Shown piece by piece: positions 8,189 to 17,601 of a stretch of 35,559 nt of DNA. Position numbers and translations under genes: made by a program. Each line of letters begins with the position of its first letter. Position 1 is the first letter of the stretch. Source of the DNA: Candidatus Magasanikbacteria bacterium CG_4_10_14_0_2_um_filter_37_12 (GTDB lineage Bacteria > Patescibacteriota > Patescibacteriia > Magasanikbacterales > UBA922); contig PFPK01000039.1 of NCBI GenBank assembly GCA_002793015.1, forward strand, positions 1 to 35,559, given 5' to 3'. Below the pieces are notes generated by a model, which saw only the letters and a list, made by a program, of their open reading frames with translations, was not told where the DNA came from and did no database searches.

Positions 8189-10122
8189 TATTCACTGGAC
8201 ATTCTCACTTCCTCAAGAGTATATCCACTTACATCCACACTTCCACTGATATTCTCATACCCACTAGCTGTAATAGTATAATCATAAGTAGCATTGGCAA
8301 GATTGGCAAAATACGCCTGGCCAGGTGGAGTACAGCTATTGGTGTAAGTAAGAGAAACGTCAGACAAAGTTGGAGTATAGGTACTGGAAACAGTAGACAA
8401 ATAAACCCTATAACGCATGTACTGATCACCATTGTGAATCTCATTCAACACCAAGTTACTGGTCGTATAATAAGTGTTAGTTGTCCCATCTGGCCCCAAA
8501 TAACTCCAGCTACCAGCATCGGTCGTGCTGGTCGAAGCTACTTGAAACTTCACTGAATCATCACCTGTTTCTGTCGGCTGTGCCAATGGCTCCCAAATAA
8601 TATTGCGATAAGTTGGTTCAGCCCCAAGATCAAAAGTGGACGATTCCAGCCACCCACTACTGGCATAATATTGACCAACTATCTCCAGAGTGACATCTCC
8701 TGGCGAACCTGTGAAATCTAGATTACCATCTGTCAAAGCAAATTTAGTATTGTCCGACATTGTTGACTGACCTCCACCACCAGACCAATCTGTCTGTCTA
8801 ATACTACCTACACCTGTCACCACTGTATCGTCAAACCCAAAGGCTGATGTCAAATGAATGTTGGCATTGGCAATAGGCTGATCTGTGGCATCATCAAGCA
8901 CAGCAACGTTAAGCGCATTAGTAGACTTAGTGCCAAGTATCAATTGTACTGGCTGAGTCGTATCCGCCAAAAGATTGATTGGCTGGACTGGGATAGTACC
9001 AATAATGTCAAAACTAGGAGTGGAAAAACTGTAATTGTCTCCAGCTAAATTGTTCATAGTATAATTTCCAGTTCCATTAGTCACAATACTTTCATCTACT
9101 TTCAAAACTGTCGGGTTGGTCCCCCAAAAATGAGTTCCTGAAACACCTACACTTACAGTACCAACAGGCTGACAACTCAAGTCAATTGTACTCAAATCAA
9201 TGCCCGCAACTTTATCAATACTAAAGCTAATCTCCGTGACATCTTGAGCTACTACTGAAGCAAATGGTTTGATTGGATTGGGAATAGCTTCCGATGTATT
9301 GATAGTCATGTCAGTAGTGTAACCAATTTTGCTGACAGTGATCTGGTAGCTATTAATTCCTGATCCTAAATCTACGATTCGAAGCATACCATCGTTGTCT
9401 GTGGTATCTGTAAAATCCACTGTTGGGTCAGTGTCTGTAGCTACAATATGAACATCAGCCCCCTGTACAGGGTCGGCATTAGAGTCAAATACTTCTACAA
9501 ACAATGCTCCATGAGTCGGGTCTCCTTCCAAAAATTTCGGAGCAACAATAGTGGAGAGGCTGACCGGATTATTTTGACGACAATGATCACAAAGCACTGA
9601 CACTTCCACAAATTTGTAATCAGCAGGCTGGTTATCATTTGGAGCTGGCGATCCACCACATGCACCCTCTGTGTCCCCATGTTCCAAGTGTCCAGGGAGA
9701 GCATTGTCGGCAATACATAAAGTGTTGTTGCTATGACACACCTCGATCTTGGGGTCCTGACATTCTCCGCCACCTTCTTGCCCTGTGCCGATTACGCCGT
9801 CATAAGGATCATCAATATTTCGAACAGTGCGTGTAATTGTAAAGTCAATTCCATTACGAGTAGTACTCACTATCCGATCAAACACCCCGGCTGGGCTGCC
9901 ATTGATAATCCCAATATTGCTAAAAGCTACATTACGAATAATTTCTATTTGCTCATTCAATAAAGAAGTCTCAATAATTCGGACACGAGAATTGTAGACT
10001 ACTTTGAAAACAAATTGGATGCCCGAATATATTCCCATTGCAAAAATAACAAAAATTCCAGTGGCAACAAGAACTTCGATCAAAGAAAAGCCTTTTTTAT
10101 TTTTACAAAAAAATCTAATCAT
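8188..10122 (-). CDS. Prepilin-like protein with large extracellular region containing carboxypeptidase-regulatory-like (Ig-type) repeats
   Basis: N-terminus KKGFSLIEVLVATGIFVIFAMGIYSGI; internal LFVEVFDSNADPVQGADVHIVATDT...DNDGMLRIVDL and LNVAVLDDATDQPIANANIHLTSA repeats; CHSNNTLCIADNALPGHLEHGDTEGACGG motif. Confidence 0.8.
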   Translation of the reverse strand: MIRFFCKNKKGFSLIEVLVATGIFVIFAMGIYSGIQFVFKVVYNSRVRIIETSLLNEQIEIIRNVAFSNIGIINGSPAGVFDRIVSTTRNGIDFTITRTVRNIDDPYDGVIGTGQEGGGECQDPKIEVCHSNNTLCIADNALPGHLEHGDTEGACGGSPAPNDNQPADYKFVEVSVLCDHCRQNNPVSLSTIVAPKFLEGDPTHGALFVEVFDSNADPVQGADVHIVATDTDPTVDFTDTTDNDGMLRIVDLGSGINSYQITVSKIGYTTDMTINTSEAIPNPIKPFASVVAQDVTEISFSIDKVAGIDLSTIDLSCQPVGTVSVGVSGTHFWGTNPTVLKVDESIVTNGTGNYTMNNLAGDNYSFSTPSFDIIGTIPVQPINLLADTTQPVQLILGTKSTNALNVAVLDDATDQPIANANIHLTSAFGFDDTVVTGVGSIRQTDWSGGGGQSTMSDNTKFALTDGNLDFTGSPGDVTLEIVGQYYASSGWLESSTFDLGAEPTYRNIIWEPLAQPTETGDDSVKFQVASTSTTDAGSWSYLGPDGTTNTYYTTSNLVLNEIHNGDQYMRYRVYLSTVSSTYTPTLSDVSLTYTNSCTPPGQAYFANLANATYDYTITASGYENISGSVDVSGYTLEEVRMSSE

Positions 10123-10171
10123 ATATTAATTATAACATAAATAGAAAGAAAATGCTTTTTAAAATCTTAAT

Positions 10172-10202
10172 AAAAAATCACCTCAACTTAGGCGATTTTT
10201 TT
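10172..10202 (-). terminator. Putative rho-independent terminator
   Basis: AAAAATCACCTCAACTTAGGCGATTTTTT; pairs best (G-U) when read on the minus strand, downstream of ORF 10239-10736. Confidence 0.6.
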
Positions 10203-10238
10203 GTGTCTCTTATCTCCTGTCTCAATTTATCTACACCA

Positions 10239-10736
10239 CTACTCACCCAAGACTTCACTAATCATCTCATCCACATTTTTTTCTGCCAACTTCTCCAATT
10301 CTCCGCTACTCATCCCTACGCCAACACCCTCTTTCAACTGTTCCATTTCTTCCCGAATTAAGTCACCACGCATCTTCAATAATTCGTCTTGGTATCCACG
10401 AATTTGTTCTTTCAGCTCTGTCACTCTGTCATGATCTTGCTTGACAGAGCTACTGTGACTTCCATCATCGCTAAGTTGCAATTGCTGACGGAGTTGACGG
10501 ATAGCTTGGGTCACCTGTCCGATATGAAGAAGAATGTTTTGCATTTGTTGTTTGTTATTCTTTACCTCTTTGACCAAATAATCAGCTCGTTCTAGACTAG
10601 CGGCGGCTTGCAATTCTGGGTCTTTTTCTCCTTCGCCACCTTCGCGTGACTCAAATTTTGGCTCATTTTCAAGAGACTTTTCTCGCAACCCTTTTTCTGT
10701 TTCCATAGACATAAATATATACGAAATTTCAAACAA
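10239..10736 (-). CDS. Hypothetical coiled-coil protein (start may be the internal Met of MSMETEKG)
   Basis: 165-aa ORF with heptad-like, highly charged composition and a downstream terminator; no family recognised. Confidence 0.6.
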   Translation of the reverse strand: MFEISYIFMSMETEKGLREKSLENEPKFESREGGEGEKDPELQAAASLERADYLVKEVKNNKQQMQNILLHIGQVTQAIRQLRQQLQLSDDGSHSSSVKQDHDRVTELKEQIRGYQDELLKMRGDLIREEMEQLKEGVGVGMSSGELEKLAEKNVDEMISEVLGE

Positions 10737-10808
10737 TACGAAAATTACGAACTAATTTAAAATGGGGGGGGAATTTTTTGTATATTTCGTGCTGTTCGTA
10801 TTTTCGCA
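10737..10808. repeat. Imperfect inverted repeat of the ACGAA family enclosing a poly-G tract (G8, 10764-10771)
   Basis: TACGAAAATTACGAAC (10737-10752) versus reverse complement of 10794-10808 (TGCGAAAATACGAAC). Confidence 0.6.
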
Positions 10809-10905
10809 CATGAATTGTACCACGCCATCCCAATCACATCAACATTTGTATTCTCCGCCAACCGTGCTAAAATAGTTATTATCAAAACTAATAATTTAAA
10901 CCCCT

Positions 10906-11853
10906 ATGCACATTCTAATCTCAGGTTCACTCGCCTACGACTACATCATGGATTTCCCAGATAGTTTCAAAAACCATATCTTGCCTGATCAAATTCATAT
11001 ACTCAATGTCTGTTTTGTGGTAGACACACTTGAAAAAAATCTCGGAGGTTGTGCTGGTAATATTGGCTACACCATGAAACTTCTGGATGCTGACCCTATT
11101 ATTTTTTCTCCACTAGGCAAAGATGCGATTGATTATCTGGAATATTTCAAAAAATTAGGACTAAACACAAATTATATCCCAATCTCAAAAAACAAAAATA
11201 CATCTTCTGCCCATATTACAACTGACAAAGATGACAATCAAATCATTGCTTATTACAACGGTGCTGGAGATGAAGCAACAGACATGAATGTCAAAGATAT
11301 CAAAGAAAAAATTGATTTCGCCATCATCTCACCAACCAAAAAAGAATCTATGATCAAACATGCCAAAGAATGTTTTGATCTCCAGATTCCATTCTGTTTT
11401 GATCCTAGCCACCAACTGCCAGCCTTCACTCCGCAGGAACTCATGGCTACCATCGGTCAAGCCAAATTTTATATTGCCAATGATTATGAACTAAAACTAA
11501 CTGAAGAAAAAACTGGCTGGAGTAAAGAAGAATTGCTAGACCATGTTGAAGTACTCATCACCACGCTTGGAGAAAAAGGATCTGTTATTGCCACCAAAGA
11601 CCAAATATTTGAAATAAAACCATGCCCGCCAGATTCTATAGAAGACCCCACTGGAGCAGGTGATGCTTACCGTGCGGGATTTTTTACAGCTTATACCCGT
11701 GGTCTAGATTATCAGACTTGTGGTCAAGTGGGTTCAGTGGCATCTACCTATGCTATTGAACACTACGGCACTCAAAATCATACTTTTACTCTAAAAGAAT
11801 TTTCTGATAGGTACAAAAATACTTATGAAGAAACGATTGATTTGAAGATGTGA
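10906..11853 (+). CDS. PfkB-family carbohydrate/nucleoside kinase (adenosine kinase/ribokinase-like)
   Basis: LGGCAGNIGYTMKLL N-terminal motif and DPTGAGDAYRAGF C-terminal PfkB signature. Confidence 0.85.
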   Translation: MHILISGSLAYDYIMDFPDSFKNHILPDQIHILNVCFVVDTLEKNLGGCAGNIGYTMKLLDADPIIFSPLGKDAIDYLEYFKKLGLNTNYIPISKNKNTSSAHITTDKDDNQIIAYYNGAGDEATDMNVKDIKEKIDFAIISPTKKESMIKHAKECFDLQIPFCFDPSHQLPAFTPQELMATIGQAKFYIANDYELKLTEEKTGWSKEELLDHVEVLITTLGEKGSVIATKDQIFEIKPCPPDSIEDPTGAGDAYRAGFFTAYTRGLDYQTCGQVGSVASTYAIEHYGTQNHTFTLKEFSDRYKNTYEETIDLKM

Positions 11854-11856
11854 AGA

Positions 11857-11892
11857 AACATACGAATTACGAATATTTCGAATGTACGAATA
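11857..11892 (+). repeat. Left inverted repeat flanking the GxxExxY gene
   Basis: AACATACGAATTACGAATATTTCGAATGTACGAATA; pairs with 12341-12376 with 2 mismatches in 36 bp. Confidence 0.9.
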
Positions 11893-11894
11893 GT

Positions 11895-12308
11895 TTAAGA
11901 AAACAAATTGTGATTTACTATTCTCTTTATTACGACACAGTCTTGTGCAAAACAACCAATAATGGCTAACTTAAAACCAAGCGAATCCAGATATTGTCCA
12001 ACTTGACTATAAATATTTTTTGGAATAAATCTTCCTCGCTTTAACTCCAAAACTACCTTATCTTCTATTAGAAAATCTAAAAAGTACTTCCCAACTATTT
12101 TGTCGTTGTACTTGATTGGAACATAATACTGTTCTTCAAATTTTAATCTTACTTTTTTTAAACCAATAGCCACTGCTTTTTGCACATATCTCTCTAAATT
12201 ATTGCCCCCAATGGCGTTATGCACACCAAACAAAACTCCATTAATTTTGTAACTCAATTCCGGATACAGCAAATCATTCCTACGCAAAGTATAATTATTG
12301 TTAACCAT
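11895..12308 (-). CDS. GxxExxY family protein (PD-(D/E)XK-like fold suspected)
   Basis: 137 aa; LSYKINGVLFGVHNAIGGNNLERYVQKAVAIGL...FEEQYYVPIKYNDKIVGKYFLDFLIEDKVVLELKRGRFI...QVGQYLDSLGFKLAIIGCF. The usual G-x-G-x-x-E-x-x-Y is GGNNLERYVQ here. Confidence 0.8.
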   Translation of the reverse strand: MVNNNYTLRRNDLLYPELSYKINGVLFGVHNAIGGNNLERYVQKAVAIGLKKVRLKFEEQYYVPIKYNDKIVGKYFLDFLIEDKVVLELKRGRFIPKNIYSQVGQYLDSLGFKLAIIGCFAQDCVVIKRIVNHNLFS

Positions 12309-12340
12309 ACAACATAATATTATATAAGTAGCCTATCTAG

Positions 12341-12376
12341 TATTCGAACATTCGAAATATTCGTAATTCATATGTT
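12341..12376 (-). repeat. Right inverted repeat flanking the GxxExxY gene
   Basis: TATTCGAACATTCGAAATATTCGTAATTCATATGTT = inverted copy of 11857-11892. Confidence 0.9.
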
Positions 12377-15300
12377 ATTTCTTCTTCACCATCTTTTTGA
12401 TCTTCTCCAAAATTTCTTTCATTCTTCCACCCTTGCTTGTCACAAAAAGCCCAAACAAGACTGACGTCAGACCACCAGCCGTTGCCGTCAAATACTTTTC
12501 CGCCACCTCTTTTGACTGGTCTTTTGCTTGCACATCCTGCTGAATTACAACATCTTCCGCCACACCAGTTTTCACAATATCTTGCGATGAACGTGGCAAA
12601 AGCCGATAACCAGTTTTTGTTTGGCTAATTATTCCTGAAACAGAAATAATATCACCAAGCTGAAGAACTTTTGTATTGATTCCAGAACCACGTTTGAAAT
12701 ACACTTTCACTTCTTCTGTGCCATCGTCGACATACATATAAGACGATTTCAATTCTGTAATCTCGCCATTCACTTCTACCAGCCAACCTTCTAGTTGTTC
12801 ACCAATATCAATCGTTTCTACCGGCTGTGGAGTAGGGATACCAACGTGATCTATTTTTTCAATATCTTTTTTTTCTTTCACTTTAATTCTGGTCTCTCCG
12901 CCAGATTCAGAAATTTCTCCAGCCACCTGGACACGATCACCAATTTCTAATTTTGGAAAATCTTTATTGTACATATAAATCTGGACACCTGCTGAGCCAA
13001 TTAAAGTCTGTGTAGTGGTATTAGAAACAGCAGAAGAAACAATATACATATACTGCGCCCCAAATACTCCCGGTTCAACTGACACCACACCACTAACAAT
13101 TACTTGGTCACCTATATCTTCATCTCGCAATTTTTCTAAAGTAGTCTCAATAGTTGGCTTAACATATTTACTACTGCCTTTAGTTATTTTCACCCCCTTG
13201 ACAGACTTTGGCACTGCAATAATATTTTCTTCACCAGGTGTAGGCGTGCCTGTCCAAATCCACACTTCGTCAGCATCACGAATGTATGATGCGCCTTCCA
13301 CCACATCGTCATAGCGAATATCTTGAATAACCTCGCCGTTAGGATACAAAAGACGCACACTATCACTAGTATTGTTTAGCGCCAACTTGGTGTCTTGTCT
13401 TGCAAACAATAAATATTTACCAGCCTCAATCGTTGTGCTATCAGGAATAGTATAAGCCCGCGAACCACCTTCTTCATCATCAATTTTCAATTGCGACAAA
13501 TCAATATCTTCCGTAGTAGGATTATATAATTCAATAAATTCAGTGGTGTCTGATCCTATTGGATTGGGCAGTGCTTCTGAAATTTGAATTTTTTCCACAT
13601 CATCAATTTGATAATATCCACCATTAAAAGATAATTTATTTTTGACAGTAATAATTACCTTCTTTTTTGTTTCATTATTATTCGAATCTAATACAATTAA
13701 TTCTACAGTAAACACTCCTTCTTCCGTGAACAGGTGTTCAACCACATCACCATCGTCGCTATCTCCATCACCAAAATCCCACTTGAAATCCATCTTATCC
13801 CCATCAGGGTCAGTGGTATCAGAAGCGTCAAACATCACTGGCTCGCCAACAGCCACTTCGCTATCAACATCAATCGCAATAATTGGTGCAGCGCTCTTTC
13901 CTTCGACAACATTTTCTTTTCCAGAAGTAATCTTGGTAGTCCACGCCCAAGTATTATCAAGGCGTCTGGCATAACTCTCATCTTCATCCGCACTACCAAC
14001 ATATTCTACAGAATCGGTCAACGTATCATTTGGAAAAAATAATTTTACAATATCGCCACCAGTGTTATTGAGAGCAATGCCAGTCATAACACGTTTAAAG
14101 ACTAAATAGCTACCTGGCAAAATTGTCCCCTGTTTGATTGTATATCTCTTGCTTGTGCTGTCACCAAGTTTCCAATTGGTAAGATCGACTGTTTCTATGC
14201 CAATATTTTTTAGTTCAATAAATTCGTCTTCATTATCTGAACCAGATGGATTGGGAAATACTTCATTCAAAATTATATTGAAAGACCCAACAGATTGTTC
14301 AATGACTTCCCCATCTTCCGTTATACTTGAAACCACGTTGGTCTTCCCTTTGGTGATTGTCGTGGTTAAGACAAAATCGTAATGATCATTATCGGCGTCT
14401 TGACCATCCACTTTTCTCGCCAAACTCATCGGATCTTTGGCAATCGGAGCATTATCAGAAACATTGCCATCATCCCAAGTACCATAAGTAACACGATCAA
14501 TTTCTTTACCGCTTGGATCAAAAAGCACGACAACATCGCCACTATTATTTAGATTTCCTTTTGGACTTTCGACAATCGCAAAACTTTTGGCAGAAATAGA
14601 TCCACTAAGCACAGTCTTGGTCTCGCTACCATCCTCGATCCACCAGCCAGATAAATCAATACTGGAAGCAGTTTTATTATAAAACTCTACAAACTCAGAC
14701 TGATCGTCTGCTGGATCCGAGACAAGCTCGTTGATCACCACATCTCCAGGTTGGTAAACAATTGATGGTAGCTGTGGTGTCGCCCCACCACCACTAGAAG
14801 GACTACTAGGCTCATTTTCAACTATCGGTATAGTAACAATATTTTCTAACCCCTTTGTAATTGTTGTTGTTTCCTTAAAATCATTTTGATCGCTCTCCGT
14901 ATCTTGTCCGTCAGAAATTCTAGCCACGCTATTTCCTTTTTCATGATCTGGCGCATTGTCAGACTTATTACCATCATCCCAATCCCCATAGCTAACTTTA
15001 TCGACAATTTCATCTTGTAAATTTTTTAAAACAATCATGTCCCCGCCATTATTCAACTTACTTGATGACAATTTTATAACCACAAAACTACTGGCTTCAA
15101 CTGTTGAAGTTGGCGACGCAATTTTTCCTACCCCATCATTCAGCGTCCAACCAGTAAGATCAATGCTGCTAGTCGAAAAATTATATAATTCAATCCATTC
15201 GCTCTCACCGTCTGTCGGGTTAGCGACAAATTCATTGATCACAATTTGTCCCACATTACTATTTTCTTCGCCAGAAATAGAATCAAAAACTTGAACACTT

Positions 15301-16115
15301 TGGCTGGCAGATTCAGTAGCCCCTTGATCGTCAGTGACAGTAAGCGTTATTTCAAATATGCCAGCACTGCTATAAGAATGAACCACTGTAACACCTACAC
15401 CGCTTTCCCCATCACCAAAGTCCCATGAGTAATCACTAATACTACCATCCTCGTCGCTAGAAAAAGAAGCATCAAATGTTGTACTTACATTAAAATAAAC
15501 AGAAAAAATAGCTGAGATAACAGCCGTAGGGTTTTTATTTTCCTCGGTGGGCAAATTAGCTTCACTACCCCCATTTCCTATATACCAATAATTTTTCTGG
15601 CCAACGGTATTACTGTCTGGATGAATTTTCCAATTTTCCTCTGTATAATCGGCATTTTCTGGGTCAATTCTCTCAAGAGAAAAATCTGGTGAAGCAATAT
15701 AAATAAATTCTTCGATTATTTCTTCGTCAGCATCTTTGAGAGAAATATTCTCTCCATCTTCGCTCAATGTCTGCCACGAACTATCAAATATAGTCGTCGT
15801 CACATCTGGGTAGTCTGCCAAAAAATTAAAATCATTCTGTACAATGACAACATATTCACCTGGATCGATGATCATGTCTTCACCCTGAATCAAATCTAGC
15901 CCATGATTAGTATTATTTTCCAAAAATTTCCAATCCTTCATATCAACTGCTTCCTCGCCTTTGTTAAAAATTTCTAACCACTCATGCCCACTAGATTCAT
16001 AAGCACCAATCTCGGTGATAACTATATCAGTGTTAGCACTATGAACAAACTTAACAAATAAAAAAATACTCCCAAAAAGTATTGCGAGCAAAACAAAAAG
16101 TTTTAATTTTGACAT
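12375..16115 (-). CDS. Large secreted/surface protein with about five lamin-tail (LTD) domains, two PKD domains, OB-fold-like region and C-terminal TM anchor
   Basis: Signal peptide; LTD motifs such as IVINEFVANPTDGESEWIELYNFSTSSIDLTGW repeated ~5 times; PKD motifs YSWDFGDGESG and FKWDFGDGDSD; GDRVQVAGEISESGGETRIKV and GDIISVSGIISQTKTGYRLLP OB-like repeats; TM plus KKMVKKK at the end. Confidence 0.85.
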   Translation of the reverse strand: MSKLKLFVLLAILFGSIFLFVKFVHSANTDIVITEIGAYESSGHEWLEIFNKGEEAVDMKDWKFLENNTNHGLDLIQGEDMIIDPGEYVVIVQNDFNFLADYPDVTTTIFDSSWQTLSEDGENISLKDADEEIIEEFIYIASPDFSLERIDPENADYTEENWKIHPDSNTVGQKNYWYIGNGGSEANLPTEENKNPTAVISAIFSVYFNVSTTFDASFSSDEDGSISDYSWDFGDGESGVGVTVVHSYSSAGIFEITLTVTDDQGATESASQSVQVFDSISGEENSNVGQIVINEFVANPTDGESEWIELYNFSTSSIDLTGWTLNDGVGKIASPTSTVEASSFVVIKLSSSKLNNGGDMIVLKNLQDEIVDKVSYGDWDDGNKSDNAPDHEKGNSVARISDGQDTESDQNDFKETTTITKGLENIVTIPIVENEPSSPSSGGGATPQLPSIVYQPGDVVINELVSDPADDQSEFVEFYNKTASSIDLSGWWIEDGSETKTVLSGSISAKSFAIVESPKGNLNNSGDVVVLFDPSGKEIDRVTYGTWDDGNVSDNAPIAKDPMSLARKVDGQDADNDHYDFVLTTTITKGKTNVVSSITEDGEVIEQSVGSFNIILNEVFPNPSGSDNEDEFIELKNIGIETVDLTNWKLGDSTSKRYTIKQGTILPGSYLVFKRVMTGIALNNTGGDIVKLFFPNDTLTDSVEYVGSADEDESYARRLDNTWAWTTKITSGKENVVEGKSAAPIIAIDVDSEVAVGEPVMFDASDTTDPDGDKMDFKWDFGDGDSDDGDVVEHLFTEEGVFTVELIVLDSNNNETKKKVIITVKNKLSFNGGYYQIDDVEKIQISEALPNPIGSDTTEFIELYNPTTEDIDLSQLKIDDEEGGSRAYTIPDSTTIEAGKYLLFARQDTKLALNNTSDSVRLLYPNGEVIQDIRYDDVVEGASYIRDADEVWIWTGTPTPGEENIIAVPKSVKGVKITKGSSKYVKPTIETTLEKLRDEDIGDQVIVSGVVSVEPGVFGAQYMYIVSSAVSNTTTQTLIGSAGVQIYMYNKDFPKLEIGDRVQVAGEISESGGETRIKVKEKKDIEKIDHVGIPTPQPVETIDIGEQLEGWLVEVNGEITELKSSYMYVDDGTEEVKVYFKRGSGINTKVLQLGDIISVSGIISQTKTGYRLLPRSSQDIVKTGVAEDVVIQQDVQAKDQSKEVAEKYLTATAGGLTSVLFGLFVTSKGGRMKEILEKIKKMVKKK

Positions 16116-16207
16116 ATGACCTCCTAATTAAAAAATTAAAATAATTAATTAAGAGTATATTAAAGTAAATTTTTAAATTCCAATAAATTTACAAAAAACT
16201 GGTTGTA

Positions 16208-16708
16208 TTATATATTTTGTTTATTTTGACGATACAAATACACCATACCTACAACAAAAAGTGACGTAGAAGTTATTGCCGAACCCATGCAAAAATAACA
16301 AATGGAATGAATTACAAAAAGTTGTAAATACACAAAATAAATTGAAGCCAAAAAACCAACTACCGTAATCCTAGAAATCCAAAGCAAAATTTTGATCTTT
16401 TTTTTGTCTAAATAAAAAACAACCAACAAAAGAATACTTAGATAATACAAAGTCCCAAATAGAGCAACAGGAATCCCAAACAATGTAGAGTAGACACTCG
16501 ATGTCACAATATCACACCCACCATTCACCCCACACCCAATATAACTACCAGTCAAATTTTTGATAGCCAAAAAAGTGGAATCACAAAAACCAATAATAGA
16601 AAAAATCAAAAACAAAACCGCAAATTTAATTTTGGTTTTGTTATGTTCTTCACAACTTTCGTTATAAGGTGGAGAGATGTTGTTCGAGGAGGGATTTGAA
16701 TCCATCAT
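16208..16708 (-). CDS. Vitamin K epoxide reductase (VKOR) family membrane protein
   Basis: Multiple TM helices; GCGVNGGCDIV loop cysteines, SSVYSTLFGIPVALFG, and redox CYFC motif. Confidence 0.85.
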   Translation of the reverse strand: MMDSNPSSNNISPPYNESCEEHNKTKIKFAVLFLIFSIIGFCDSTFLAIKNLTGSYIGCGVNGGCDIVTSSVYSTLFGIPVALFGTLYYLSILLLVVFYLDKKKIKILLWISRITVVGFLASIYFVYLQLFVIHSICYFCMGSAITSTSLFVVGMVYLYRQNKQNI

Positions 16709-17312
16709 AAGTACCAGGAGTTTCCAAATACTCCCCGTTTAAATAGAAGCTTGGCGTCCCTTGGAGCTCCAAGGCTGTAGCTTCATTATAATCATTATCT
16801 ACTTTGTCAGCCACATCAGCAGAATTTAGATCATTAACAAATTTATTCTCTTCTAGACCAATCGAGTTAGCCAATTTCACAAAAAAGTCGCTCGGATCAT
16901 CCATCGTACTCCACTGTTCCTGAGTATTGAATAGCATATCATGCATCTCCCAAAACTTGCCTTGTTTACCGGCAGCTTCAGCTGCTTCGGCCGCTCTATT
17001 GGCATTGGAATGAATTTGACGCAGTGGAAAATGACGATAAGCAAACACCAACTCATCTGGAAGATCCTGAACCAATCTTTTTATGAGTGGATAAGTATCC
17101 CCACAAGCTGGACATTGAAAATCGCTGTACTCTACCAATTGTAGAGGTGCCCCAAAATTACCTTCGAGGTGTTCAGACACTGACAACTCTCTGGTAAGGT
17201 GGCCAACACCACCTGATCCACTATTTCCAAATATAGCCAACAGTGCTACCATCCCAATAACCCCAGCCACCACGACTGTCCAGATAATTGTACTCTTCAT
17301 TTTTTCAGTCAT
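16662..17312 (-). CDS. DsbA-family thiol-disulfide oxidoreductase, membrane anchored
   Basis: N-terminal TM; VEYSDFQCPACGDTYP (CxxC) and GTPSFYLNG (cis-Pro region). Confidence 0.85.
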   Translation of the reverse strand: MTEKMKSTIIWTVVVAGVIGMVALLAIFGNSGSGGVGHLTRELSVSEHLEGNFGAPLQLVEYSDFQCPACGDTYPLIKRLVQDLPDELVFAYRHFPLRQIHSNANRAAEAAEAAGKQGKFWEMHDMLFNTQEQWSTMDDPSDFFVKLANSIGLEENKFVNDLNSADVADKVDNDYNEATALELQGTPSFYLNGEYLETPGTYDGFKSLLEQHLSTL

Positions 17313-17447
17313 ATTTTTTAATTATTTATTGTTGTAACAACAAACTACAAAAGATTGAAGTTTACAAATTTCCATGTAATGATAGAATATCTAAGACAAA
17401 AAATCAACCGTGGATAAAATTATTTGTGCCACACAAAGCACAATAGA

Positions 17448-17520
17448 CAGACTATGGCGCAGTTGGTAGCGCGCAGGGCTGGGGGTCCTGAGGCCGCGGG
17501 TTCGAGTCCCGCTAGTCTGA
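17448..17520 (+). tRNA. tRNA-Pro (anticodon GGG)
   Basis: Cloverleaf: CAGACTA acceptor/TAGTCTG, D-arm GCGC-AGTTGGTA-GCGC, anticodon loop CTGGGGG, T-arm GCGGG-TTCGAGT-CCCGC; CCA not encoded. Confidence 0.9.
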
Positions 17521-17522
17521 CA

Positions 17523-17548
17523 ATAAAACTCCCATCAGGAAGTTTTAT
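17523..17548 (+). terminator. Putative terminator after tRNA-Pro(GGG)
   Basis: ATAAAACT-CCCATCAGGA-AGTTTTAT inverted repeat. Confidence 0.4.
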
Positions 17549-17601
17549 TAATGAGCAATCTACTGTCTGTAGCCCGAAGTCTAATAACCAAAAACCAGAC
17601 G

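Noticed and set aside
9495-9773. Minus-strand ORF 9495-9773 and plus-strand 9639-9963 ORFs
   Set aside because: Out-of-frame shadows within the prepilin-like CDS 8188-10122.
13015-15428. Plus-strand Ser/Thr-rich ORFs opposite the LTD protein (13015, 13642, 13734, 14134, 15037, 15246)
   Set aside because: Antisense shadows of the repetitive LTD/PKD coding sequence.
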